Shown here piece after piece: positions 52,712 to 61,347 of a DNA stretch of 61,347 nucleotides. Both the position numbers and the translations under genes were made by a program. Source of the DNA: Bacteroidia bacterium (GTDB lineage: Bacteria; Bacteroidota; Bacteroidia; J057; JAIXKT01); contig JAIXKT010000045.1 of the NCBI GenBank assembly GCA_026932145.1, forward strand, positions 1 through 61,347, written 5' to 3'. Within the stretch, counting starts at the first letter, position 1. Each line of letters begins with the position of its first letter. The notes below the pieces were generated by a model. That model did not search any database, was not told the origin of the DNA, and saw only the letters and a program-made list of their open reading frames with translations.

Positions 52712-55700
52712 ATGCCGCTATTAAAGTTGCGTAACATTTTGGGGAGATTTTGGGTGCTTGTTTTCCTTTGGATAAAAGTTTATGGGCAGCCAACACATCC
52801 GCTATACCGCTCTTTTTCATTCGGAGAAGAGAATCAATTTCCGCAGCAATTTTCAATTGCTTCGGATTTATTGGGTGGAATCTGGATGGCCGGCGAAGAA
52901 GGATTACTATACTACAACGGACATAAATTTACGACAATTCCACTGCCATTTCGAGCTGTTTTTGTTAAAACAGATGCGAAGGGACGAATCTTTGCCGGCT
53001 GTAACTCAGATTTTGGAACGATTACCCTTTCAAAACAAAAAAGGTTAGAATACCTTTCCTTAGGAGAATTTTTTACGGGAAAACAAGAAGTTAGCGGCGA
53101 AATCTCCAACATCGTGGTTATTGGAGATACCGTATATGCCTACACAAAATCTGCCTTATATGCTATTTCTACCGATAAAAAAGCTAAAAACAGGTGGTCT
53201 TTTGAAATCGAAACATCCGGAAGTGCCCAGTTTGATAAATCTATTTTAATAAATCACCCCCAAAAAGGTCTCTGCCGCGTTGCCGGCAAAAAGTTAGAGC
53301 CATTAACTAACGCGGCACTTACTGCACAAAAAGAAATAGCTACTTCTCTTAATATAAATGATTATTGGACACTTATAGCTACCAATTCAGGAAATTTGTT
53401 TGTGGCAAATAATCAAACCGTTAAGCCAATAAATGAGATTTGGAAGCAGCATAATGAAGCCATAAATTATCTGCAAAAGTTTGGGGTGGTTGATATAAGT
53501 CCTTTGGGGAAAAATAGACTGGTTATTGGCACCCAAACCGGCGGAATTTTGTATGTTAATCGCTTTACGGGTGAGTTATTGCAGATTTTTAACCAACAAA
53601 ACGGCTTTCTGAATAACAACATTTTTGCTGTAGCTACAGACCCGGAAAACGGTATTTGGGTGGCTTTAGAAAACGGCCTTGTCCGAATTATGGAAAACAA
53701 CTTCCTGTCAGACGTTCGCCAAATACAAGGAACACGGAAAAATACAATAGAAATACTGGACATCGTTCGCCATCAAAACAATTTATATGTAGCTACCAGA
53801 GATGGCTTGTTTGTGCTGGCACAACAAACAACGATGATCAATATGCCGGTCGCAAATTTTCAAAAGACCAATGAAGAAGCCCAAAAGGGAAAAGAAAAAA
53901 CAGATACTAAAAATAAAAAGAAAAAAACAAAAGATAAAAATAAACACACAAAACAAGGCGATACCACAAAATTATCCAAAGGAGATTTTTTGCAAATTAA
54001 AGTCAAAACAAATGTATGGGAGTTTGAGCGCATTTCGGGAATAAACAATAGTTGCAATAAATTACTGAGTTTACCGGAAGGCTTATTTGTAGCCTGCGAT
54101 GAAGGTTTATACCGCATTTCCGGCAAAACAGCCTCAATAGTTGTTCCCAAGCTAAAAGGAAAGTATATCGGAAATATTTACCCATTTTACTGGCCAAACG
54201 GCTTACAACTGATTATAGCTACCGGAAGCGGATTAGATATAGTTACTTTTCAAAATAACACGTTTAGCTACTTAGGTGAAATTCAGGAAGTTAATGAAAA
54301 AATAACAACATTGGCAAAAGATAAAAACGGAACAATCTGGGCTACACCAGAAGACAAAGGAATTTATGCCTTAAAATTTAGCCACTTAAATGATATTCAA
54401 CCCAAAATAAAATATTATGGAAAGCAGCACAAACTACCCACTCAACCAATCAAAGTAATTAGTGTTGGAAAACAAACCATATTTTATACAGATGTTCGAG
54501 CTTACCAAAAAGTAGAAAAAAAAGACTTATTTGTTCCTGACACAGCCTTAAATCAGTACATAACTAAGCAAACTTCGATTCATGTAGGGAACAATCAAGA
54601 TGCTTGGCTACTTTCAGACCAGCAATTATTTCGAATTATTTGGAAAGAGAGCCGTATCTATGTAGATACATTAACGGATTTAGTATCACCGATTTATTTT
54701 CAAACTCGTGCCATTAACGATATATTTCCAGATACTTTTGATAACGCATGGATAGCTACTGCCAAAGGATTATTTTTACTTCGGGCAAAAAAACAACAGG
54801 TATCTTCAAACTTTCAAGTATGGCTTACGGAGTTACGTTCTATTCGAGATACGGTACTTTTTTCCGGCTTTTTGGTTGATAAAGACGGAATTGCCTATAT
54901 TTCTAAGCCCAATCTTAACTTAGGAACAATCCCTTATGATTTTAACACACTAACATTTTACTTTGCTGCATCAGCCCATAACAACAGTTTAAACACTTGG
55001 TATCAACATTTTTTGGAGGGCTTAGAAGACGATTGGTCAAACTGGACACATGATCCTACGGCACATTATTCAAAACTTCCGCCCGGTAGCTATACGCTCT
55101 ATGTACGTGCCCGAAACTTAACCGGAGAAATGGCCTCAACAGCTCATTACCAAATAACGGTTGAAGCACCATTCTACCTGCGGTGGTATGCGTATCTACT
55201 ATACATATTTACCGGATTAGGACTGATTTTTGGAATTATCTATCTGAATAACAAGCGATTACAAGCAGAAAATAAGCGTCTTGACTTAATTGTAAAAGAA
55301 AGAACAGCCGAAGTAGAAGGCAAGAAAGTGCAGTTGCAACAAACAAATATTCAGTTAGAAGAGCAGAAAAACCAACTTCAAGAAGCACTTGAACAGGTAA
55401 AATCAACCCAAGAACAGTTAGTTCAGTCAGAGAAAATGGCCGCCTTAGGGGTTATGATAGCCAGCATCGCCCACGAAATTAACTCACCATTTGGAGCTAT
55501 CAAAAACACTATTCACACCCTGAGCGAGCAAATCCCGGAACTCTACAAACTGCTAAAAGTGTTAGTCGAAACCACAGACACTAACATTACACAGCAAATT
55601 TTTCAGTTAGTAGATCAAATCAATAATAGCCAATCTGTTACTATTTCTACTCGCGAAGAAAGAAAATTGCGAAATACTTTTATCGAAGAACTTAAACAAG

Positions 55701-56389
55701 CACAAATTCCTAATCCTGAAAATATAGCTATTCGATTGGTAGAAATGGGTTTACGAGAAACTCCGGCTAAATACGTCTCGTTATTAACACATCACAATGC
55801 GGAATCCTTTTTAGCTACCGCAGAACTCTTAGCAAAGCTTTCTAATAGCATCAAGCGGATACGAATGGCTGCCGAAAAAACACAAAAAATCGTAGGTTCT
55901 CTAAAAAGTTACTCGCATCAAACTACGGTTGTAGAAGAAGCCACCCCTTTTGATTTAGCCGAAAATATAGATACAGTATTAACAATTTACCAAGCAGAAC
56001 TCAAGCAAGGCATTGACGTTACCCGAAATATAGAACCCGGAATCACCTTATTAGGCTGGCCTGACGAACTCACACAAGTCTGGACAAATTTGATTACAAA
56101 TGCCATACATGGTATGAAAGGAAAAGGAGAGCTAACTATCTCGGCACTCAAAAACCCTACTCACGTAGTCGTGCAGATTACGGATAACGGTGCAGGAATA
56201 GAACCGGAAGTCATTGATAAAATATTTCAGCCATTTTTTACCACCAAACCCAAAGGGCAGGGGAGCGGCCTGGGGCTGCATATTACCAAAGAAATAGTCC
56301 AAAAACATCATGGACAAGTTTGGGCAGAATCTAAGCCACAAAAAACTACGTTCTTTGTGGAACTACCTATGTATCAAAAAGAATCCTAA
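52712..56389 (+). CDS. Two-component sensor histidine kinase with periplasmic propeller
   Basis: This sensor kinase of about 1225 residues has a signal peptide or helix (LVFLWIKVYG) and a periplasmic regulator-propeller region (GGIWMAGEEGLLYYNG, NGIWVALENGLVRIM, GTIWATPEDKGIYAL). A Y_Y_Y domain (about 749-810) and one membrane helix (824-848, YAYLLYIFTGLGLIFGIIYL) follow. Then come a coiled coil, a HisKA H-box with H921 (SIAHEINSPFGA) and a HATPase (NLITNAIHG, DNGAGI, FFTTKPKGQGSGLGL). A Lys-rich insert lies at about 390-417 in the propeller, and about 115 residues separate the H-box from the second dimerisation helix. No response regulator is adjacent. bioA follows after 6 bases. Confidence 0.9.
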   Translation: MPLLKLRNILGRFWVLVFLWIKVYGQPTHPLYRSFSFGEENQFPQQFSIASDLLGGIWMAGEEGLLYYNGHKFTTIPLPFRAVFVKTDAKGRIFAGCNSDFGTITLSKQKRLEYLSLGEFFTGKQEVSGEISNIVVIGDTVYAYTKSALYAISTDKKAKNRWSFEIETSGSAQFDKSILINHPQKGLCRVAGKKLEPLTNAALTAQKEIATSLNINDYWTLIATNSGNLFVANNQTVKPINEIWKQHNEAINYLQKFGVVDISPLGKNRLVIGTQTGGILYVNRFTGELLQIFNQQNGFLNNNIFAVATDPENGIWVALENGLVRIMENNFLSDVRQIQGTRKNTIEILDIVRHQNNLYVATRDGLFVLAQQTTMINMPVANFQKTNEEAQKGKEKTDTKNKKKKTKDKNKHTKQGDTTKLSKGDFLQIKVKTNVWEFERISGINNSCNKLLSLPEGLFVACDEGLYRISGKTASIVVPKLKGKYIGNIYPFYWPNGLQLIIATGSGLDIVTFQNNTFSYLGEIQEVNEKITTLAKDKNGTIWATPEDKGIYALKFSHLNDIQPKIKYYGKQHKLPTQPIKVISVGKQTIFYTDVRAYQKVEKKDLFVPDTALNQYITKQTSIHVGNNQDAWLLSDQQLFRIIWKESRIYVDTLTDLVSPIYFQTRAINDIFPDTFDNAWIATAKGLFLLRAKKQQVSSNFQVWLTELRSIRDTVLFSGFLVDKDGIAYISKPNLNLGTIPYDFNTLTFYFAASAHNNSLNTWYQHFLEGLEDDWSNWTHDPTAHYSKLPPGSYTLYVRARNLTGEMASTAHYQITVEAPFYLRWYAYLLYIFTGLGLIFGIIYLNNKRLQAENKRLDLIVKERTAEVEGKKVQLQQTNIQLEEQKNQLQEALEQVKSTQEQLVQSEKMAALGVMIASIAHEINSPFGAIKNTIHTLSEQIPELYKLLKVLVETTDTNITQQIFQLVDQINNSQSVTISTREERKLRNTFIEELKQAQIPNPENIAIRLVEMGLRETPAKYVSLLTHHNAESFLATAELLAKLSNSIKRIRMAAEKTQKIVGSLKSYSHQTTVVEEATPFDLAENIDTVLTIYQAELKQGIDVTRNIEPGITLLGWPDELTQVWTNLITNAIHGMKGKGELTISALKNPTHVVVQITDNGAGIEPEVIDKIFQPFFTTKPKGQGSGLGLHITKEIVQKHHGQVWAESKPQKTTFFVELPMYQKES

Positions 56390-56395
56390 AAAATT

Positions 56396-57676
56396 ATGGC
56401 CTTAAATTTTTCAGAACGAGATAAACAATCCTTATGGCATCCTTATACACATCAATTTAATGTTACTGGCCTGCCGGTTATTGTTAGCGGCAAAGGTGCG
56501 TGGCTCTATGATGAACATAACAACGCATTGTTAGACGGAATCAGTTCATGGTGGGTTACTTTGTTTGGGCATTGCCAACCGGAAATTGTATCCGCAGTAT
56601 TTAAGCAATCTACTGAATTAGAGCAAGTTATATTTGCTGGATTTTCTCACCCACAGGCAATTCTATTAGCTGAAAGGTTGATTAAACTTGCCGGAAACTC
56701 ATATTCTAAGGTGTTTTTTTCGGATAATGGATCTACTGCTGTTGAAGTTGCGCTGAAAATTGCCTTGCAATACTTTCAGAATCAAGGGATAAAAAATAGG
56801 ACTAAAATCATTTGCCTGCAAAATGGCTATCATGGGGATACTTTTGGAGCTATGTCGGTTTCTGAACGCTCTATTTTTACGTGGGCATTTAGAGATTTAC
56901 TCTTCGAGGTTATCTCGATACCGGCTCCCTTAGATATTAAAACAGCCAAAGAAACTATCTCTGAACTCGAAGATATGCTAAAAAAAGAAGAGATAGCTAC
57001 GTTTATCTATGAGCCTTTGTTGCAAGGGTCTTCCGGTATGCAGATGTACCCTACTGAGCCACTAAATTTTTTATTAGAGGAGCTTCAGAAACATAAGGTC
57101 ATTTGCATTGCAGATGAGGTATTTACCGGTTTTTTCAGAACAGGGACGTTTTTGGCAAGCCATCAATTAGAGCATCAGCCGGATATTATTTGCTTATCCA
57201 AAGCCTTAACGGGCGGTTTTTTACCATTAGGAGCAACCCTTGTTACGCCGGCTATCTATGAAGCATTTCATCAGCCAGAAAAACGAAAAATGCTTTTTCA
57301 TGGTCATTCTTTTACCGCAAACCCACTTGCTTGCGCCGCCGCTAATGCAACAATATCATTATTACAGCAACCCAATACCCTTACAACACTAAAAAACTAT
57401 TGTTCAAAACAACAAGATTTTGCACAAGATTTGGGAAAACTCAAAAATGTAAACCAAGCAAGGCATTTAGGAATGGTTGTAGCAGCAGAAATAGAAAATG
57501 CACGTTCAGATTATACCAGCCATTTAGCAGCGCAAATAAGCACTACATTTTTACAGAAAAATATTATTCTGAGGCCATTAGGGAATACACTATATTTATT
57601 GCCCCCGCTATTCATCACCCCCGCAGACCATAAATGGCTGCATGAAACCTGCTTGGACGTACTAAGCAACTTGTAG
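56396..57676 (+). CDS. bioA: Adenosylmethionine-8-amino-7-oxononanoate aminotransferase
   Basis: This 426-residue class III PLP aminotransferase uses S-adenosylmethionine to convert KAPA to DAPA in biotin synthesis. LWHPYTH (SAM-binding end), DGISSWWVTLFGH, NGYHGDTFGAMSVS, acids D240/E241 in CIADEVFTGF and the PLP lysine K269 in CLSKALTGGFLP are present. No other bio genes are nearby. It starts only 6 bases after the histidine kinase gene and is probably co-transcribed with it, an odd pairing. Confidence 0.93.
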   Translation: MALNFSERDKQSLWHPYTHQFNVTGLPVIVSGKGAWLYDEHNNALLDGISSWWVTLFGHCQPEIVSAVFKQSTELEQVIFAGFSHPQAILLAERLIKLAGNSYSKVFFSDNGSTAVEVALKIALQYFQNQGIKNRTKIICLQNGYHGDTFGAMSVSERSIFTWAFRDLLFEVISIPAPLDIKTAKETISELEDMLKKEEIATFIYEPLLQGSSGMQMYPTEPLNFLLEELQKHKVICIADEVFTGFFRTGTFLASHQLEHQPDIICLSKALTGGFLPLGATLVTPAIYEAFHQPEKRKMLFHGHSFTANPLACAAANATISLLQQPNTLTTLKNYCSKQQDFAQDLGKLKNVNQARHLGMVVAAEIENARSDYTSHLAAQISTTFLQKNIILRPLGNTLYLLPPLFITPADHKWLHETCLDVLSNL

Positions 57677-57749
57677 AGCATTACCCACACCAAAATAATT
57701 TATCAGTATTATGATGTGTTTTTTTGCAAAAAATTAATTTACAATTTTG

Positions 57750-57757
57750 TAACTTTG
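57750..57757 (+). promoter_or_regulatory. -7 box of the bactofilin gene
   Basis: TAACTTTG, exact consensus, 19 bases before the ATG at 57777. A TTG lies 23 bases upstream (57724-57726). Confidence 0.45.
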
Positions 57758-57776
57758 TCTGGTAATATAAAAAAAT

Positions 57777-58262
57777 ATGGGTGCTTTCTTTTCCAAAAAC
57801 AACCGCTCTGATGATTCTGCTAATTCTCCCGAAAGTGCATTAAGTATCATTTCTCCGGGTACTGTTATCGAGGGTAATATCTTTGCGCAAGGAGATATTC
57901 GAGTAGAAGGTAAAATAATCGGAACATTAGTTTGTAAATCTCGCTTAGTAATTAGTAGCCAGGGAGTTGTTGAAGGAAATATTGATACTTTAAAAGCAAC
58001 AGTTGCCGGAACAATTAATGGAAACTTAATAGCCCGTGAATTATTGCAGGTATTAGAAGCCGGAAGAATTACAGGAGACGTTTGTGCCGATAAAATAGTT
58101 ACCTCTCCGGGTTCCGTAATAAATGGAAACCTAAAAACAGGAGATTTAGCAATACAAGCCATAAAAAACTTACCCCAATTAGAATCTTCTGCCAAAAAAG
58201 AACCGACCATGCTAAATTCAGTAAAAGTTGAATCCGTCAATAAAATGAAATCTTACGAGTAG
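57777..58262 (+). CDS. Bactofilin family cytoskeletal protein
   Basis: This 161-residue protein has the bactofilin beta-helix: SIISPGTVIEGNIFAQGDIRVEGKI, VISSQGVVEGNIDTLKATVAGTINGNL and VTSPGSVINGNLKTGDLAI. The spacing of Gly/Val turns matches the stacked rungs. Disordered tails flank the core. Bactofilins polymerise without nucleotides and position cell-wall or polar machinery. The gene is followed by a TATATTTG box and the acyl-CoA dehydrogenase. Confidence 0.9.
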   Translation: MGAFFSKNNRSDDSANSPESALSIISPGTVIEGNIFAQGDIRVEGKIIGTLVCKSRLVISSQGVVEGNIDTLKATVAGTINGNLIARELLQVLEAGRITGDVCADKIVTSPGSVINGNLKTGDLAIQAIKNLPQLESSAKKEPTMLNSVKVESVNKMKSYE

Positions 58263-58267
58263 ATTTG

Positions 58268-58275
58268 TATATTTG
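58268..58275 (+). promoter_or_regulatory. -7 box of the acyl-CoA dehydrogenase gene
   Basis: TATATTTG, exact consensus, 17 bases before the ATG at 58293, just after the bactofilin stop. Confidence 0.45.
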
Positions 58276-58292
58276 CAACGATTATTTACGAA

Positions 58293-59474
58293 ATGGCCAC
58301 AACAACAAATACTTTATCAGGTTTAAATTTTGAGTTAAACGAAAATCAGCTGTACATCGCAGAGCAAATTCGCCGTTATGGCGAAGAAAAAATCAAACCG
58401 GTATTGATGCACTATGATGAAAGCCAAGAGTTCCCAACCGATATTTTTAAGGATTTAGGCAAAATGGGGCTTCTCGGGGTGCTTGTGCCGGAAACTTACA
58501 GCGGATCTGGATTAGGTTACTTTGAATATGTTACGGCAATCTCCGAGTTAGGCAAAATCTGTGGCTCCATAGCTTTGTCTATGGCAGCTCATAACTCCCT
58601 TTGTACAGGACACATCATGTACTTTGCCAATGAAGAACAAAAAAAGAAATACTTACCTAAATTAGCAACCGGAGAATGGATTGGTGCATGGGGGCTTACA
58701 GAAGCCAATACCGGTTCAGATGCAGGCGGCATGAACACTGTAGCCCGCAAAGATGGCGAATATTGGGTTCTCAATGGGTCTAAAAACTTCATTACCCACG
58801 GTAGCGTAGGAAAAGTAGCCGTAGTGATTGCCAGAACTGGCGAAAAAGGCGACTCCAGAGGAATGTCCGCATTCATCATAGAAAAAGGAACACCCGGATT
58901 TTCCGCCGGAAAAAAAGAAAATAAACTGGGAATGCGAGCCTCTGATACCTCAGAACTCATATTCGATAACTGCCGTATCCATGAATCACAACTTCTGGGA
59001 AAAGAAGGAGAAGGATTTATCCAAGCCATGAAAGTGTTGGACGGCGGACGCATCTCCATAGCCGCTTTATCATTAGGTATTGCAAAAGGAGCTTATGAAT
59101 GTGCCTTAAAATATGCCAAAGAACGTGAACAATTTGGTAAACCAATTGCTCATTTTCAAGCTATTGGGTTCAAATTAGCGGAAATGGCTACCGAAATAGA
59201 AGCCGCTGAACTATTGATATTCAGAGCTGCGGATTACAAAAACCGTGGAATCAACTGCAACAAAGAATCTGCTATGGCAAAATTGTATGCCAGTGAAGTA
59301 TGTGTGCGTGCAGCCACAGAGGCAGTTCAGATTTTTGGAGGATATGGATACCTAAAAGACTTTCCTGCCGAAAAATATTACAGAGACTCAAAACTCTGCA
59401 CAATCGGTGAAGGTACAAGCGAAATCCAAAAATTAGTCATCGCCAGACAAATATTAGGAAAATCAAAAAGCTAA
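58293..59474 (+). CDS. Acyl-CoA dehydrogenase
   Basis: This 393-residue flavoenzyme oxidises an acyl-CoA to the 2-enoyl-CoA and passes electrons to ETF. The middle domain has WGLTEANTGSDAGGM, the family signature. The C-terminal helical domain has REQFGKPIAHFQAIGFKLAEM, QIFGGYGYLKDFPAEKYYRDSKL and the catalytic Glu E373 in GEGTSEIQ. It resembles short-chain or isovaleryl-type enzymes. It is the expected electron source for ETF, and a possible membrane ETF oxidoreductase is encoded 9 kb upstream (47678). Confidence 0.93.
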   Translation: MATTTNTLSGLNFELNENQLYIAEQIRRYGEEKIKPVLMHYDESQEFPTDIFKDLGKMGLLGVLVPETYSGSGLGYFEYVTAISELGKICGSIALSMAAHNSLCTGHIMYFANEEQKKKYLPKLATGEWIGAWGLTEANTGSDAGGMNTVARKDGEYWVLNGSKNFITHGSVGKVAVVIARTGEKGDSRGMSAFIIEKGTPGFSAGKKENKLGMRASDTSELIFDNCRIHESQLLGKEGEGFIQAMKVLDGGRISIAALSLGIAKGAYECALKYAKEREQFGKPIAHFQAIGFKLAEMATEIEAAELLIFRAADYKNRGINCNKESAMAKLYASEVCVRAATEAVQIFGGYGYLKDFPAEKYYRDSKLCTIGEGTSEIQKLVIARQILGKSKS

Positions 59475-59499
59475 ACAGCCATAAGTTAAAACACAGAAA

Positions 59500-61113
59500 C
59501 TATTCCGATAGTTTAAAAACAGGAATAGTTTCAAAATACCCTGATGTATTTGATACCCGAATCCAATAAAATCCCGCAGGGATAGTTGATAAGTCGGCTC
59601 TAAATATCATATCGTTACTTTCTTTTTTCCAAAGAATGTATCCGGTAGAATTACATAATTCTATCTGGAATTTATCTGAGGTATTCAACTCCCGAAATTG
59701 AATAAAAAGTTCTTTTTGTACCGGATTAGGATAGCAAAAGACCGAAGTTTTTGAAGTATAATTACTGTTAATTCTGTAGGAAATTATTTTTTTCAAAATA
59801 GAATCAGCTTTAATTGCATCTGGAATTCCATTTCCGTAGAAGGTATCTGGGTTTGCAAAACGGTCGGCACTTTTTTGGATAGCTTCAAAGATTTGCATAT
59901 TGGTTGCTGTTGGGTTTGCTTGCCAGAGGCAGGCGGCTAAACCGGCTATAAGTGGTGTGGCTACCGAAGTGCCGCTGGTAGTGCCAAAAGCCCCATTTGG
60001 AAAAATAGTTGCTGTTCCGCTGCCTTGCGCCATCACATTAGGTTTTATGCGTCCGTCTGCTGTTGGCCCTATCGAACAACCATACCACCGTACCTCTGCT
60101 GGATCTACCGCACCCACACACAAAACCGAATCTCCATCACAGGGAACAGTAATTTTTTTCCAAGAACTAAGTCCTTCATTACCAGCACTATTCACTACCA
60201 AAATACCTATGGAAGCGGCAAATTCAGCAGCTTTGGTAATTATCGCCGTTTTGCCGTTTAAATCTGCAAGACTATAATCCCCCTCTCCAGAGTCGAAGGT
60301 ATTGTAGCCTAACGAAGATGAGATAATATCAATACCCACAGAATCAGCCCATTCTGCGGCAGCTAACCAATTATATTCTTCAATATGCTTTTCAGTTCCT
60401 TGATTTTCGGTTCTAACAAGCCAATAAGTTGCATTCGGAGCAGAACCCGCAAAAGTATCATTAACGCTGCCAGCCAATATTGCTAAAACCGTAGCTCCGT
60501 GAGTCCCCGCATCTGTAACCAAAGAATCACCCTCAACAAAGTCTCGGGTAGCTATAAAACGCCCGTCTTGGCGAATTTTCTGAAAAGCAAAATTAACATC
60601 AACATTAAGATAACCATCATCAAAAACAGCGATATTAACCCCAGAACCTAAAAATCCTTGAGATTGAAAGGATTTTAAACCAATCATATTTAGCTGATTA
60701 TCAGTTTGCTGACTTTTTGATGCGATTTCAGGCTGAAAAGCAGTATTGGATAATTTTACATATCGTTTACACGGAAGTACGTTGGAAACAAAGGGTAACT
60801 TACTTAATTGAAACTCAGTTGGCTGGATAGAAACAACAGCAGCATTTAACCAACGAGATGTCATCACAACGGGTAAACCAATATTTTTAAGTTGTTCTAC
60901 ATAAAAAGAAGAGACAGGTAAATCTTTTTCTGTAATAGAAATCCCCTGATTTAGACGGCGTTGCAAAGAAGTTGGAGATAGAAATGAGGCAGAATTTTTA
61001 TAATAAGTAGAAGATTCTAAACCTTTATCGCGGAAAAAAATCCACCAGTTTTGTTGTCCAAAACTAAAATTCACCCACAGAGAAAAAATAACCCACAAAA
61101 ATCGAAAAGGCAT
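59500..61113 (-). CDS. Secreted S8-family serine peptidase with T9SS sorting domain
   Basis: This 537-residue subtilase has a signal peptide (MPFRFLWVIFSLWVNFSFG) and an I9-like propeptide region of about 120 residues. The catalytic domain has D165 (IAVFDDG), H205 (DAGTHGATV), oxyanion N312 (NSAGNEG) and S383 (GTTSGTSVATP). The C-terminus is a T9SS sorting domain (FCYPNPVQKELFI, CNSTGYILWKKE, IPAGFYWIRV). It would be secreted or surface-bound and degrade proteins. A TAAATTTG box (61152-61145) lies 31 bases upstream of the start. An 11-bp inverted repeat (59496-59532) spans its stop and may act as terminator. Confidence 0.9.
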   Translation of the reverse strand: MPFRFLWVIFSLWVNFSFGQQNWWIFFRDKGLESSTYYKNSASFLSPTSLQRRLNQGISITEKDLPVSSFYVEQLKNIGLPVVMTSRWLNAAVVSIQPTEFQLSKLPFVSNVLPCKRYVKLSNTAFQPEIASKSQQTDNQLNMIGLKSFQSQGFLGSGVNIAVFDDGYLNVDVNFAFQKIRQDGRFIATRDFVEGDSLVTDAGTHGATVLAILAGSVNDTFAGSAPNATYWLVRTENQGTEKHIEEYNWLAAAEWADSVGIDIISSSLGYNTFDSGEGDYSLADLNGKTAIITKAAEFAASIGILVVNSAGNEGLSSWKKITVPCDGDSVLCVGAVDPAEVRWYGCSIGPTADGRIKPNVMAQGSGTATIFPNGAFGTTSGTSVATPLIAGLAACLWQANPTATNMQIFEAIQKSADRFANPDTFYGNGIPDAIKADSILKKIISYRINSNYTSKTSVFCYPNPVQKELFIQFRELNTSDKFQIELCNSTGYILWKKESNDMIFRADLSTIPAGFYWIRVSNTSGYFETIPVFKLSE

Positions 61114-61144
61114 AAAACGTTATATTCACTAAAAATTGACAGAA

Positions 61145-61152
61145 CAAATTTA
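61145..61152 (-). promoter_or_regulatory. -7 box of the subtilase gene
   Basis: Minus strand TAAATTTG, exact consensus, 31 bases before the ATG at 61113. The remaining 61153-61347 is AT-rich, with a T-run near 61315, and no gene was recognised. Confidence 0.4.
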
Positions 61153-61347
61153 ACGAAAGGGTTTCACACTCTGTCATTTTACTCAATAAATAGGCAGAAA
61201 TTCTATTTGTAATGACTCTATACTTAGTGTGAGCGCAACAGTATTCACAATTAAGTTGCGTAAATTTTAGAATATTTGGAGAGGAATAGGTATGTTTTTA
61301 GAGCTTTCTTTTTATTTTTTTTAATTTTTTTCTTTGTGTATCATTGG

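Noticed and set aside
61153-61347. Small frame starting ATG at 61291
   Set aside because: It is about ten codons of Phe/Leu in a T-rich tract, with no support for translation.

Overview
The window is about 61 kb of low-GC bacterial chromosome that reads as Bacteroidota. Three things point there. Five secreted proteins end in the YPNP-type sorting domain of the type IX secretion system (T9SS). Many genes carry the Bacteroidota promoter box TAnnTTTG a few bases before the start codon. The gene families are also typical (GldA, two-component propeller kinase, tail-fibre/S74 surface protein, CocE-like hydrolase with sorting domain). Heme A synthase and an acyl-CoA dehydrogenase suggest an aerobic, lipid- and amino-acid-oxidising organism. 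No tRNA, rRNA, CRISPR array, prophage or replication origin was seen.

Layout. 1-700: right end of an IS4-family element, sitting inside a copy of a dispersed intergenic repeat, then a long perfect hairpin. 701-4890 (minus): two envelope proteins, an NtrC-type regulator, tsaB and a polyprenol-phosphate glycosyltransferase. 5038-14453 (plus): a large TPR protein with a minisatellite tail, a 1671-residue repeat fibre with an S74 chaperone domain, and a tiny sorting-domain protein. 14475-19439 (minus): a T9SS propeller protein, a hydrolase and a phosphate transporter. 19716-25140 (plus): fused 2-oxoacid dehydrogenase E1, GlmM and a split AtuA-like pair. 25137-32006 (minus): CtaA, a T9SS CocE/NonD hydrolase, and the operon M48 lipoprotease, metallo-hydrolase, rlmN. 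32524-36857 (minus): a six-gene operon ettA, asd, cytochrome b5-like, membrane protein, RNase H, VOC protein. 37191-46279: gldA, pyrC (minus), RelA/SpoT, a T9SS lipase-like protein, a CNNM/CBS protein and a geranylgeranyl-reductase-like flavoprotein. 46292-49805: an unknown membrane pair (minus) and a two-gene membrane Fe-S oxidoreductase (plus). 49898-52552 (minus): a GT-C-like membrane protein and an unknown secreted protein. 52712-59474 (plus): propeller histidine kinase, bioA, bactofilin, acyl-CoA dehydrogenase. 59500-61113 (minus): a T9SS subtilase.

Most of this is housekeeping plus cell-surface genes. The least ordinary signals are four. First, a family of intergenic elements with about 20-bp terminal inverted repeats (six copies or remnants), one interrupted by the IS4 element. 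Second, a set of promoters whose -7 box lies exactly 4 nt before the start codon, predicting leaderless mRNAs. Third, the 51-bp-repeat fibre gene. Fourth, an Fe-S pair resembling membrane electron-transfer-flavoprotein:quinone oxidoreductases. Several start codons were moved downstream because the longest reading frame would begin at or upstream of the promoter box.
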